The notes under the pieces were generated by a model. It had not been told where the DNA came from, made no database searches, and saw only the letters and a program-made list of their open reading frames with translations. A DNA stretch of 58,048 nucleotides from Pleurotus ostreatus/Saccharomyces cerevisiae fusant (lineage: Eukaryota; Opisthokonta), in the NCBI GenBank assembly GCA_024196135.1, contig JAMQCK010000125.1:1-58048 (forward strand), given 5' to 3'. Both the position numbers and the translations under genes were made by a program. Within the stretch, counting starts at the first letter, position 1, and each line of letters opens with the position of its first letter. This document shows, piece after piece, positions 35,285 to 46,321 of the stretch.

Positions 35285-36837
35285 GGTGAGTGTGCCTTCG
35301 ACGAGTTGCGTTGCTGGTGCAGGTGGGGGGTGTGGTCGATGCACGTCTGGGGTAGGCTGCAGGTTGAGTGCCGGGGGGGGCGGACGAGGGCTAGTGATCG
35401 GTGAGCACGAGGGACGACGATGACGAGCGAGCGCGTCCTACTCAGTCGTTCCGTGGAGGGGAATGCGAAGGTACGTCCACTCTGTGCGAGCGCTCGAGAG
35501 AAAGCTCAAAGCGACGACTAGAAAGTGGGCGGAGGCCGCGGCTGCGCGCGATGGGTCGACGACCGACGAGTGGCCTCGGCGACGTTGAGGGAAGTACACC
35601 GGGGAAGGTGAGAAAGCCACCGACGATGCTGAGGGTTGAAGGCAGAAGGCACGTGCACGCGCGACCAGGGACGGCAGCGGGCGGACGGGCTTCGTGGTGG
35701 GCAGTGCAGAGCAAGAAGGACGGAGCGGGAAAGTCCCCAAGTTCAATTTATATACCCAGGTAATGTCACTGTTGACCATGAGGCGTACACGGAGATTTGC
35801 AATCGCGAACCCAAACGGGGCTAAACCGGCTCGCGAAGGGCCCCGCTTTCCCTGTATGACGATTGATCGTGCGCAAGATAACGATCTGGTTCCGTGCCCC
35901 GTGTTTCTCGTCCCGATTTGGGCGCAGGCTCGGCTGTACGCCTGGCGACGCGGACACCGACACTGCGGTCATGCCTCGCACCCCGCCGATACCGAAGGCA
36001 GAGGACTGTCAATTGATCACCAGTCTCAAGAGCAGGAGGCGCTCGAGCAGTCGTCACAACAAGCCGAATCAGACTGGTCGCTCTTGAGCTTGTTTGTTGA
36101 CTCGTCGAGCAGCGGCGCAGGTAATCTGCCTTGCCGCCGCCTCATTACCTATGTGGTCACCGGCTGCGTCGGGAAGACATCTCTGCGGGAGTCTTCCGCG
36201 CTGCTTCGCAATATTTCTGGCGGACTGCCTCGGCAGAGAAAGTCACACATGACATGTCTGTGTGATTATACACAATTCGGGGACAGTAGAAGGTGCCTCA
36301 AGTTTCCTTCAAGTTTCTTTGGGGTCATCCCCTGCGGAGAAGCACACATAGCATGCCGGTATAGCTCTACGCACAAACGCTACTCCACGACCGATGGAAC
36401 GCTCATCCTTGTTATGCTGCTACCAGCGAAATGAGAGGCGAGACTGCCCGCGTTGCAATCACGTGACTGCCACGAGCGATGTGCTCGTGGTCAACGGCAG
36501 GGTTTTCGAGGGCGCCTGCGTCCACTCGAAGCTCGACCAGCCAAGGATTCCACTCAATTAAACCTCATAACGAATCCTTACACCTGAGTCGACCTCCCCT
36601 GGCCCTAGTCCTCTACGATCGTGCCACTGCTGCGAGTGTTACAACTCAGCTCGCGTTGGACATCAGCCTCAAGGACCGGATGCGGTACTACTGTACGATC
36701 CTGACTTTATCTCATTAATGAGAGGATTAGATGTATCAGGAAGATGTAGACATATTATATTCCATTCGCAACGGTTCTCGCCAATCTCCATAGTGTATAA
36801 CACGACTGTCATTGTTAATTTGTTAGCACACGAGCTA
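35285..36837. other. Intergenic region upstream of paralog B
   Basis: On the minus strand TATATAAA near 35750 may be the promoter of B, with a long 5' leader. A stretch at about 36448-36530 resembles 43903-43990 upstream of paralog C. No gene is recognised. Confidence 0.5.
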
Positions 36838-38781
36838 TCACAAAGGCCCCACATCGACCTCTGACTCCGTATCGCCATCGGACTCCCCATCGTCTTCGGG
36901 CTCCGCCTCGTCCTCTGAGGTGTCCTCGTGACGGGTTCCCTGAGCAATGATCGGGAAAAAGCGATGGGTCCCATCTGTGACACACTTGAGGGACGTCCAC
37001 TGCTCGTGCGCGTAGCGTGTGTCTTCATTCCTGAAAGCGTCCAGATCGCAGTCATAGGCCAGGTCAATCATGACCCCCCAGAGAGCGCGATCCAAGAAGT
37101 CGAGCACGTCCTCGAATGTCTGCTTGATATGGCTGGGCATGCCCGCCAGCACGAGCTTGAACGTATGTTTCGGGAATTCAACCCCATCGGGAAGGACGGG
37201 CATGTTGGAGAAGTCGAATGGCAGCTTCAGGCGCTCGAGGGACGGGCAGAGGCGTACGACAGCGGCAATCGTGGCGATTGAGCAGAGTGCTTGGGCAGGT
37301 TGGTAGTTCTTGTCGTGAATGAGCATCTCGAGCGTCCGGAGGTTGGGCCACGATTGCGCCATATATATCCATTGTTCTTCCGTTATCTCCATGCCACAAA
37401 AGCGACCGAATCCAACGGACTCAAGGCCGGAGAACGAGGTGAGAGGCTTGACATACTCGAAGGTGACGGGCCATTCGTTCTCGGCGTCGTAAATCAGAAG
37501 CCGTGTGAAGAGCGCTTCGCGGAGGTACGCTGGGGTGCACAGACATTTGATGGTTTTTAGGAGCTCGACGAGGGTTGCGGATGTTTCCTGCTCGGCAGAA
37601 GCAATGGAGATCGCCCGGAGCATGCTCCTGCCATCGCTTTCGAGGAGAGCTTTTGCGTCAGCAAAGGATGCGCCCTCGAGATAGAGGTGCTCGAGGGCCG
37701 GGAAAGAATGCTGCGGGAATTTGGGGCGCCGGCCGATCCACTTGGACTTGCCGGAATCAAGGAGCGCATAGAATTTGATAGAAACAGAGGAGAGCTTCGG
37801 CATGGTGGCGAGGCCTTCGAGGATATCCGGGTGAGGGGGAAATGGCAGGTCAAAATCTACCCGCTTTAGATTTTCGTAGTGCGTCAAAGCATGCGCCACA
37901 ATTGACGGTGCTCCTACGCGTTGTAGGAATGCCTGATAATCCCGATCGCGTGGTCCATCGAAGCGTAATGTGTTGACCGCCGGGAAATGGAACAGTAGCG
38001 GGATGAGTCGCGATTTTCGGTCGAGTTGCAGGCTCTCAAGCGCCGTAGGGGGTATGATCCAACATAGGAATTGTACATAGTGGGCAAGGTTGCCGTTGAC
38101 GCGTGTCAACCGGCGCTCCTCGGTTTTTGCAATACAGACATGGCGTATGTTCCATGGAAGGAGCCATCGCCGTCGACTGCAGCGCATAATCTTCTCCTGC
38201 TGCGCGAGTGGGATGGGGTATATGGTGATGGTCTTGACGTGGGTGACTAGATGTCGGATAGGTTGCCAAAACTCTGTCAAGGAGTCAAGATCGCTTTCTT
38301 TCTGTGCCGCCGAGTCTGCGGAAGGAGTCAGAAAGCCTGAATGGGTATCAAGATCGAGCCACGCACCCTCCCAGGTTCCCGCGGGCATGGCATTAAGAAG
38401 AGGCTCAAGGCCGGGGAGGTCTTCCCACAGAATACGATTTGCGACGCCATACAAGGCGCCACAGGTCAACGCGACGTCGGCCATTTGTTTCTTGCTCGCA
38501 TCGCCACTGCCAACGTAGCGGCAGATCTTGTCGGCGAGCTCGACTGGCAGATTGAGAAAGTGGCACTTCCTGCTCGGCGATACAGACATCTTCTGCAGCT
38601 CTTCAGACATATATCTAGCAGCTTGAGGCGTTATGATGTGTGGCAACCTGGATGTGGAGAGTGTCAGAAGCGAAGAGACGCCCGATGTCCGCGCATTGCT
38701 TTTGTTCGCGGGAGAAGCCGAGCGGGTCACGTGCGCGGGTGCATTGTTCTCCGAAACGAACATTGACAAGGCAGTGGACAA
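36838..38781 (-). CDS. F-box protein with leucine-rich-like repeats, 647 aa
   Basis: A single exon. The F-box starts at about residue 77: FLNLPVELADKICRYVGSGD, then MADVALTCGALYGVANRILW and EDLPGLEPLLNAMP. The following sequence is typical of mushroom F-box proteins, with degenerate leucine-rich repeats (TALESLQLDRKSRLIPLLFH, FPAVNTLRFDG, MPKLSSVSIKFYALL, FPALEHLYLEGASFADAKAL, WPNLRTLEMLIHDKNYQP, CPSLERLKLPFDF). It ends in a very acidic tail of Glu and Asp. It would act as a substrate receptor of an SCF ubiquitin ligase; the substrate is unknown. The start at 38781 may be too far upstream, because the first 60 residues are weakly protein-like and an ATG near 38610 (MSEELQKMSVS) is an alternative. 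It sits between paralogs B and C on the same strand. Confidence 0.85.
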   Translation of the reverse strand: MSTALSMFVSENNAPAHVTRSASPANKSNARTSGVSSLLTLSTSRLPHIITPQAARYMSEELQKMSVSPSRKCHFLNLPVELADKICRYVGSGDASKKQMADVALTCGALYGVANRILWEDLPGLEPLLNAMPAGTWEGAWLDLDTHSGFLTPSADSAAQKESDLDSLTEFWQPIRHLVTHVKTITIYPIPLAQQEKIMRCSRRRWLLPWNIRHVCIAKTEERRLTRVNGNLAHYVQFLCWIIPPTALESLQLDRKSRLIPLLFHFPAVNTLRFDGPRDRDYQAFLQRVGAPSIVAHALTHYENLKRVDFDLPFPPHPDILEGLATMPKLSSVSIKFYALLDSGKSKWIGRRPKFPQHSFPALEHLYLEGASFADAKALLESDGRSMLRAISIASAEQETSATLVELLKTIKCLCTPAYLREALFTRLLIYDAENEWPVTFEYVKPLTSFSGLESVGFGRFCGMEITEEQWIYMAQSWPNLRTLEMLIHDKNYQPAQALCSIATIAAVVRLCPSLERLKLPFDFSNMPVLPDGVEFPKHTFKLVLAGMPSHIKQTFEDVLDFLDRALWGVMIDLAYDCDLDAFRNEDTRYAHEQWTSLKCVTDGTHRFFPIIAQGTRHEDTSEDEAEPEDDGESDGDTESEVDVGPL

Positions 38782-40372
38782 GAGGGTAACGACACGGCCA
38801 GACAGCGCGATGAAGAGGAACGAATTTTGTTCACGATGGCCGACAGAATGGTATGCAGGTCAATCTTTGGAGCCTTACACTTTAAACTATACGTGAATTA
38901 ACACCGCAGGCATAGCTGTCCAATCTGCTCGCCAGCCTCCGACGCGTCGACTTGCTGATGTGACTCGCAGTCGTGCCTCGCCTTGTTGTTCTCTTCGATA
39001 CCCTTCGCGGCCACGAACACGAGCAAGACGTAGCGATCTTGACATACGAGGGTCTCCGGTTCCATGTGAGTCCGACGATAAGACGCAAGGAATGACCGTA
39101 CCCTCCACTCTTGTCGTGAGGTCCGCAATGCGCATAGCACAGAAAAATTAGCGCTTGGGAAAGCAGAGAAGCACGGGAGAGGATGCGCAAAGATGGACCC
39201 ATGTCGCAGGATCACGCATCGATCAGTCGATCAGAGAGAATGTGTACGGCGGCTAATTCCAAAGGGACCAAAGTAGATGAAGTCGTCTTCGGTGCGATAA
39301 CATGGATGTACGAGAGATAGTTGGGCCTGCCGGCTGGGGCTGAGACGATGTACGGCAGGCGTGGGGTGTCTAGAGGGAACGCGCCACGGCCACGGCGAAA
39401 GGCAGTACGTTGAGGGCGATCAGCGTCGCTATCCGCCCTACCTGCGACTTGCCGTAGGCGCTCATCGGGGACAAAGGATACGCTTGGAATATACGGTCCG
39501 GGAGATAGGCCGTTGCGCTATCAGTTGGATGATGGTCGGTACTCGCAGACAGGGACGAGATCGGCCAAGTAGGTTTACAGGTCACAGGCGCTATGATCGA
39601 GAGAGTTTGAGGGCATGATTCAGATATGTTTGCCGCTCAGAGTGCGCTTGCGAAGGGCGAAAAGAAGTAGCTTGAGGTGTATGAGAAGCGGGAGCTCGAG
39701 TTCAGAGTTTGCGCCCGTATGTCGATCGACTTGATGAAGTCAGTGAAGGCTAGACTCGAAGTAAGAGGAGGAAGGGACTGCAAGTGAGGATTAGACAAGG
39801 AACATTCATTGCGCTCGAGCACGCACCTCCGTCGCAGTCATTGAACCTCCTCGAAAGTCTCGAAGCCCACGTTAAGAAAATCACGACCGAGAGGCTGAGG
39901 AAAAGGGCTTGTGAGAGCTTGAAAGCTCGAGAGAACGCGGCGAGGAAGTGAACACGATAGCTAGCTTTGAGTATGAGAGGATCTGCGACTCCGAGGTGAT
40001 GTGAGGAGACAAGAACGACTAGGAAGAGACTGAAGTCTAATTCAAAGTCAGCTGGCAGTCGCCGAGAGCGATCACAACGAAAAACAAGGGCAAACCGGGT
40101 CAGCAAAGTTCAACCCTCATGGACAGACTCGAGCCCTGCGATACACGATGAACAACAACACGATAGTGATATGTACTGATCAGTATACACGGTAAGTAGA
40201 CAAGGCAGGAAAGCATAATTGGGTCGATAATGCAGCGTGCATCACACAGGAGACGCGCTTTACGCCCACGACCAGACACCAGAACCTCGAATAGATACGC
40301 AAAAGAGAAAGAAAAACACTCATCTGGAAATGGCGGTCAGCGGCGAGCCTACGAGGTTAAAGGGAACACGCA
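38782..40372. other. Intergenic region with possible gene remnants and 3' flank of paralog C
   Basis: On the minus strand 39370-39460 encodes a hydrophobic, signal-like MSAYGKSQVGRIATLIALNV segment, and 39215-38898 encodes a 105-aa frame ending GEQIGQLCLRC. They could not be joined into a clean gene. The block 40221-40270 is the C copy of the conserved 3' element. Confidence 0.4.
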
Positions 40373-42376
40373 CTACTTGCGGTCACGGATGAAATGACCA
40401 TCCTGGTGTTTGCCGACAAGGATCAGCCCGCGCTCGCCAGCCAGCCTGGGCCAGTTGCGATTCTTCGCCTGGTTCTTCCGAGCCTCAATGCGACGCTTCC
40501 ACTCCAGCCCAAAATCGTAGCAATGACATTCCGAGTTGGAAGTCTCGCACGCTACCGGCACGTAAATATCGTGCTGCTCGCGCATCAGCACACCCGACTC
40601 GCCACATCGAATACGAACCGACTCACTATAGCTTCAGCGTACCTGTTGCGCTTCGCCCGCAACTCTGTCCATTCCTCCGGGGAAGGAGCCTCCGTGGCCC
40701 ACCTCTTGAGCCCCTCGCACTTCAGCCAGACGTGCTTGTTGAACAGGGTGGCGGCGTAGACCTCCCAGCGGCCCTCGGTGGCGATCTTCTCCAGGCAGCA
40801 CGCGCACTTGACGTGGTGCGCGCCAAACTTCCTGACAAGCGGATCGACGCGCAGGTTCTCGATGCGCTGCGGCAGCTTGTTGGAGGTGCGGCGAGGGGGC
40901 GCGGGCGAGGGCGCCTTCTTCATGGCGGCCTTCATGCCCGCCTCCAGCTTCGTCGCCCGCTCCTCGTGCCACCGCCTCGACCACCCCCGGGTGTGGCGCT
41001 TTGCGAATCGGTTGGCTAGCACGCGCGCGCCCTTCATCGCCGCGATAGCTTGGGGGAACGCGCTCTTGACCGCGGTCTTCGCGAGCCGCTTCGCCTCTTT
41101 TACGCGCTTCTTCGCCGCCTCCAGCTCGCACGGCGTCGCCGTGTACCTGTACTCGACCTTCGCGAGCTCGATGGCGCACTTCTGCACGCGGACGCGGTGG
41201 ATGCGGGCGATCGCGAGGCGCGGATTGGCCGTGAGGACGGGCCCGTAGCGCTCGCCGGTCGCGAACTTCTTCAGCCAGTTCGCCCACTGCCGCTTCTTGA
41301 GGCACTCGATCGCCTTGTCCATGAACGCCGGCGCGGGGCGGAGGATGGTGATCGGCGGGTGGGTCATGTTGAAGATGGATTTGGAGGCGGGCTTGAGGTA
41401 GGCGAAGACGACGGCTTGAAGCTTCTGGTCCTCGAGATCGAACTTGTTAACGTTGGGGGCAGCATCGTTCTCGTGTTCGCTCGAGACGGGGAAGCGCCGC
41501 GCCGCGAGCTGAGGTGGCGGAGCGAAGCCCTGCGGTGGCACGAAGGCAGAGTTCGAGGTAAGCGTGGGGGCCCATGCGAAAGCGGGCGACACATCGGGGG
41601 TCGACGCGGACACGGACGACGCCACGAACGCAAGACAGTCTAGACGCGAAACGGGGCCCGGCTGCCTCAGGTCGAAATCGAAGGTGCGGGGCATGGGGCT
41701 ATCCGTGCGCTCGACTCCTGGGCTATCCATGCGCTCGACCCATGGGCTACCCGTACGCTCGATCCGCGGGCTACCCGTATGCTCGACCTGCGGAATAGCT
41801 GTGGACTCGACCCGTGCGGCAGGCGGCGTGGGCTCATCATCCTCGTCCGAGTCGTCGTCGAACTCTGCACGGGAGAGCGACGGGACAGGGCCGGGAGGCA
41901 GGGCAAAGGCTGGCGATGGCTCGAAGACACGAGACGGCGCGAACGCGAAGGACGACGTGAAGGCGGAGGACGGCGCGGAAGACAGAGACGGCGCGAAGGC
42001 AGGATACGCGCACGCAGGACGCGGGGCGGGGGTCAGCCTTGGGGAGAGCACGACGTCGCCCGGCAATGTGCGCGGCGTGCGGGGCATAGGGCTGGGTGTG
42101 AGGGGCCTGAGAGAGGGTGCGTCAGTTCAATGCAATGAAGGGAAGGGGAATAATGAGATCCAAGGTAGGAAGCCACTCACTCAGACATGGTGATGTCCTC
42201 GGAGGACGCTATGCTGGCCTGCCTAGAGATGGGCGCATGAAGGAAGCGCTGATCATACTCGGACCTATATGCGCGTGAGTACATCGTCTATGGAGAGGGG
42301 GAAGGTGTACTGACGATCGTCCGTCTTGGGTAGTGTATGCGTGGCCGTACCGCGATTGGTGTTGGCCGTGGGACAT
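40373..42376 (-). CDS. Paralog C: disordered protein with C-terminal CxxC...KH...C domain, 608 aa
   Basis: Four exons (42315-42376, 42181-42264, 40627-42106, 40373-40573) sum to 1827 nt. The start is MSHGQHQSRYGHAYTTQDGR, spliced to SEYDQRFLHAPISRQASIAS and then to EPLTPSPMPRTPRTLPGDVV. The middle has long Ala/Pro/Ser/Phe repeats (SSAFTSSFAFAPS-like) and a run of near-identical units (IERTGSP, VERMDSP, VERTDSP). Next comes a basic helical region with many Lys, Arg and Ala. The C-terminal domain has RIENLRVDPLVRKFGAHHVK, CACCLEKIATEG, FNKHVWLKC and ELRAKRNRYAEAI. The last exon carries CETSNSECHCYDFGLEWKRR and a tail that A and B do not share. Function unknown. A longer start upstream is not needed because the first ATG is in good context. 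Confidence 0.75.
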
Positions 42377-44383
42377 GGTGTATGTCGGATTGATCGACGA
42401 GTGGCGAGGGCCGGTGGGCTCGAGCCAGAGGCGATCGGCTGAAGGGAAGGCGCCCGAAGGCGCCCGCCAACTGTGCGAACAACAATGCGCCATTGGGAGT
42501 GGCGAAAAGAACTTGGGGGACGGCCGGTGTCGACGACGATGGGTGAGTGGCGACGTTGATGAACTCGGCGCCTATACGATGTTGACAGTCAGCAAGCGCC
42601 TCGACGGTTAGTGGGGGAGCGTACAGACGTCAGAGATAGGCAGGTGGACGCGCAACTAAGACGAGACGCAACTACGCAGATGGGGGGATGGGGAGAAGGA
42701 GGAGGGAGAGCCCAGCGCGCGGGTTATAAGTCAACAAGGGTAAGCAAGAATGGGGGTAAGTTGTGCTCGAGGGGCCGCTGATCTAAAATTACAGGCCGGG
42801 TCCCCGGCCGTTCTTCGAGCAGGGAAAGTCGGTTCAGGAAGGAGGCCCCCGACTTCAATCAGGATGACCGCGCCGTCAGGCAGGATGTGATCCCGCGCCG
42901 CACGCCATACGGCCCCGGGCTGTGGTGCATTTCGTATGTGTGCCTTTCTGGCTGGCCTCGCGTACGTACAATGTTCAGGCTTCCATCGCGATATCCGCCC
43001 GTCGCGCACCTTGAGCACGCGCAAAGTGCTGATTAGACGGCCTCGAAATTGTTTGGAGCGGGTTGGAGCGGGTGTCCGCATCACGGAACGAGGACTTCAC
43101 CTTCCTCCAGGATCAATGGCTTTGGTGTCTACCAGCCCTCTTCAAGCCGTGTCCGGGTGTCTATCTACTCGGCCTTATGCATTCGACTGCCCCAACCACC
43201 ATTGCCATCATTGCCACCAGCGTCTACAGCGTCTACAGAACTTGCCACCGCTCCGCCGTATTTTCCACGCTGATTGATCCCATCCTCCAGACTTTTCGAC
43301 GCGGTCGTCCGCTTTCGGGAAAGCGTCCCACGCGCACCGCCTCCGTCTCTACGGAGTCAGATCCATGTCAGCACCGTCCCCATATTTTCGAACGCATTGT
43401 GATGGCGGAATCTAAACGATAGCTTCCTGCTCGGCGGCGTCCGGCCTGTCCTTGCTTTCTTTTCAGGTGAGTCAATGATTTCGGCGTCACAATGTGGAGC
43501 TGGAATGAAGGCTATACTCCTGGACGACTGCGGATCGGGCCAAGGTCGAGTTCGGTCGGTGTTTCCGTGCGCGGAAGACGGCGCAGTCCCGATGAGCTGA
43601 GCGAGCGTGTTCGCTTCTGAGCTTGTTGATTGAGCTCTCTGGCAGCGCCGTACGCTCTGATGAAGCCCTTCCCTCCCTACTGATTACTGCCTCAGCTCCG
43701 ACGTCCTTGCCGGCGGCGTCGAGCAGTCACATTTGCAGGACGCCTCCTCGGTTTCCCCAAGTTCTCGAGGGACCTCCCTCAGCGGACAAGCTCCCATGCG
43801 CAGGGTCGAAATGATTATCCGCACCATCTTCCGACTATTCCCTTCTTAGACAGTGGACGGTGCATTCTTCATCATCCCGCCCTCGCCTGAGCAGCAAGTG
43901 CGACCGCGCATGGCAATCACGTGATCGCGGTTTGGCAGATGTGCGTGTTCTCAACGTGGTCGACGACGGGGTCTACGAGGGTCCATCTGGGTCCAGCATC
44001 CGCGCTCACGGGAACTCTGTAGCTTATCGCCTGCAGATCAGACGCTTCTTTTCTCACGTATCTTGCACGGGACGCTCTCATACGCCCCGAGTTGACATTC
44101 AAGATCTGTGCCTTGCAGACGAAGCACCCACTCTACTGCGATATCTCCGTATATCCATCGCAGTTGACGTCGAGGGTCCAGTCGTGAAGACGGAAGGTGT
44201 CCTTCGAGGGCTCCGCTTGAATGCGGTGCATCGCGCTGGGTCCGTTGCGCGCGGACCTGGTAGCGCAAGACCGCCGACGCCGTGTAATTGTGGCCGCGCT
44301 GACCTTCGCGGTCTGAGCACGTTTTATAGCTCGCAAACCGTCTGGGATGGTCCACATTTCAACCTTACACCGTCTTACACGCT
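42377..44383. other. 2-kb intergenic region upstream of paralog C
   Basis: No gene is recognised. TATAA on the minus strand near 42725 could be the promoter of C. Part of the region (43903-43990) resembles the region upstream of B. A TTTATAG near 44321 lies about 60 bases before the DUF6699 gene. Confidence 0.5.
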
Positions 44384-45276
44384 ATGGCTATCCGCAACGC
44401 CGTCAGAGGAGTGAGCAGCATTTTCAAGAGGCCTTTCGCCAGGGCTCTGCACATCGGCTCCACTCCGTACAGTTATGGTGCGCCTGTGATTCATAACCTT
44501 CTAGCACTCGACTGAGACGAAAACATCGCAAACCAGTAGTAAGCCCCGCGCTGGGATATTCTCCACGCCACGAACGCCCTGCACCCGTAATTCCCGCCTC
44601 TCCAGGGCTGACGCTTCTCCATCGCGCCCGCCAGCCTCCCGCCTCCCCATACACACAAATTCCTCGCGTCCTTGCAACTCAACCACCGCCATATTCTCCC
44701 TGCGATCCAAATTCGCCCTCAGGCTCACGCCCGCCGGGCCAAATCAATTTTTATCCACCCCCTCTCACTGAAGGTGAACTTCAATGGCACCTTTGGGACG
44801 CGCCTCCCGCCGTCGTCGATGACACCTCCCTCGCGGACACCTCCATCGCTTACTTCCCAATCCACACCCTCACCATCTACATCCCACAGCTCGCCGACTG
44901 GCAGTGGCACGCGTGGGGCCCGCTGGTCGTCCGCAGGCCGGACGGGCGGTACCTTAGGATCGCGGATGTTTTGGGGGCGATTTATGAGTATTTGCATGCG
45001 CCGCTCACGGCAGCGGATGTTGCGGAGCTGCGCATTGCTAGGCGCATGCCCGACGTCGGCGGTACATGGGCGCGAGATGCCGGAGAGTCTTGGTCGTGGG
45101 AAGCGGAGGTCATGCAATTCATGCTGAATCGCGTCGAGAGCGCCGAGCCTGAGAAGGTGGGCGTCGTCCCGCGCAGGGTGGACATGCTTGCGGGCAAACT
45201 CTGCTTCGATAAGCTTGTGCAAGCCTTCGGGCATGGGCAGCACGCGGAGATGTCGCTGACCTTCAAGGATGGGTGA
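44384..45276 (+). CDS. DUF6699 domain protein, 277 aa
   Basis: Two exons, 44384-44477 and 44537-45276, sum to 834 nt. The first encodes MAIRNAVRGVSSIFKRPFAR then ALHIGSTPYSY and is spliced in phase 1 to a Pro-rich linker of about 70 residues. The domain follows: GELQWHLWDAPPAVVDD, HTLTIYIPQLADWQWHAWGP, LVVRRPDGRYLRIADVLGAI and YEYLHAPLTAADVAEL. This is the pattern of the DUF6699 family, which is common in agaricomycetes and has no known function. The protein ends AEMSLTFKDG. The exon 1 call rests on frame and splice sites (donor GTGCGC, acceptor ACCAG), so it is less certain than the domain. Confidence 0.75.
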
Positions 45277-46321
45277 AATGGTGGGATGACTCCGTCGTGT
45301 AAAAAGTCTTTTCCTTCGCTATAGGTCTGATCCATTGTTCTTGATTGTCATTGCGATAGAGAACCTGGTATCCTACATATAGGGAGATGCTAGTGTGATG
45401 AACCTCCTTTTCAACCGGACTCTCTAGCATAGGATACGCGGTCACAAGCCTCGAGTCTATGAGCTAATTAACGACGCGACCTACAGAGTCAGAGACCACG
45501 CATGAACGACGGATCTTTTTTTGTGCGCCCTAGACATGCCCGATCAACGTCAATGCAGTCCCCCATCCTCTGAACCAGTCTGTGACATGCTTGCTCATCG
45601 TGGACCGAGAGGTCAGTCGCAAACGAGCCATAGCGCGAGCTGTCCTTCGCCCCAGCCGCACCTCGTGAGTTCCCTGTGAAGGAATAGTCACCCATCCTTA
45701 CCGCGAGAGGTCGTCCTCGCGATGTACGACATAGCCTTCTGGTTCTCATAACATGACCATAGGTCCTCACATCGCAGCCATTGATCCACACAACCACGGT
45801 GCCATAGAAGCCATAGATCCTCACGACGTAGCCTTTTAGCCCGCATATGGAAGGTCTTGCGCTGCGGAAGTAAAGAATGGCCGACAAGATCCAATCGGGA
45901 TCATGGCCACAAAAGATCGGGCAATCGGGCGACGGAATTGAACATTCGTGGCCAGCGGATTTCAAATTCGATGGCCGCAATTGTGGAGGCATGTGATTTT
46001 TTCGCGAAGCAGGAGAGCAATGAGACGATGTGCCGCGAAATCTCGCGCAGGGACGCCGGACGATGGACATGCTCTTGATGTTGAAACGTCGCATCAAGCT
46101 TACTGTAAAAGCAAGCTCACGAATTCAGCCCTTCAGAAAGGGCCCATGGTCGACAATATAGCAGAGCAAGCACTCGATTGTAATAGAAATACAGTAAACA
46201 GCATGAATCTGCCAATCGTCCGTCAGTCCCGAAGTCAACTGAGATAGTAAAGAGTCGCGTACGTGGATGTAGCTTCTCCTTCCTGCCTCCTCGCCAACCT
46301 CACCACGTACGCGCGTTCGGC
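45277..46321. other. Intergenic region with a copy of a dispersed repeat
   Basis: 45690-46075, read on the minus strand, resembles 51890-52225 on the plus strand in several blocks, for example ACCTTCCATATGCGG-like and GTGGCCATGATCCCGAT-like sequences. A 202-aa open frame here is best explained as a by-product of the repeat. Confidence 0.5.

Noticed and set aside
15590..43925. Palindrome TCACGTGA at four places (about 15593, 28671, 36460, 43918)
   Set aside because: One occurrence is expected by chance in a window this long, and two of the four are explained by the duplicated B and C flank, so it is not a strong independent signal.
43860..44414. 184-codon open frame on the plus strand
   Set aside because: No family resemblance, and its end overlaps the first exon of the DUF6699 gene in another frame.
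45489..46097. 202-codon open frame on the minus strand
   Set aside because: It lies largely within the dispersed-repeat copy, and its peptide has no conserved features.
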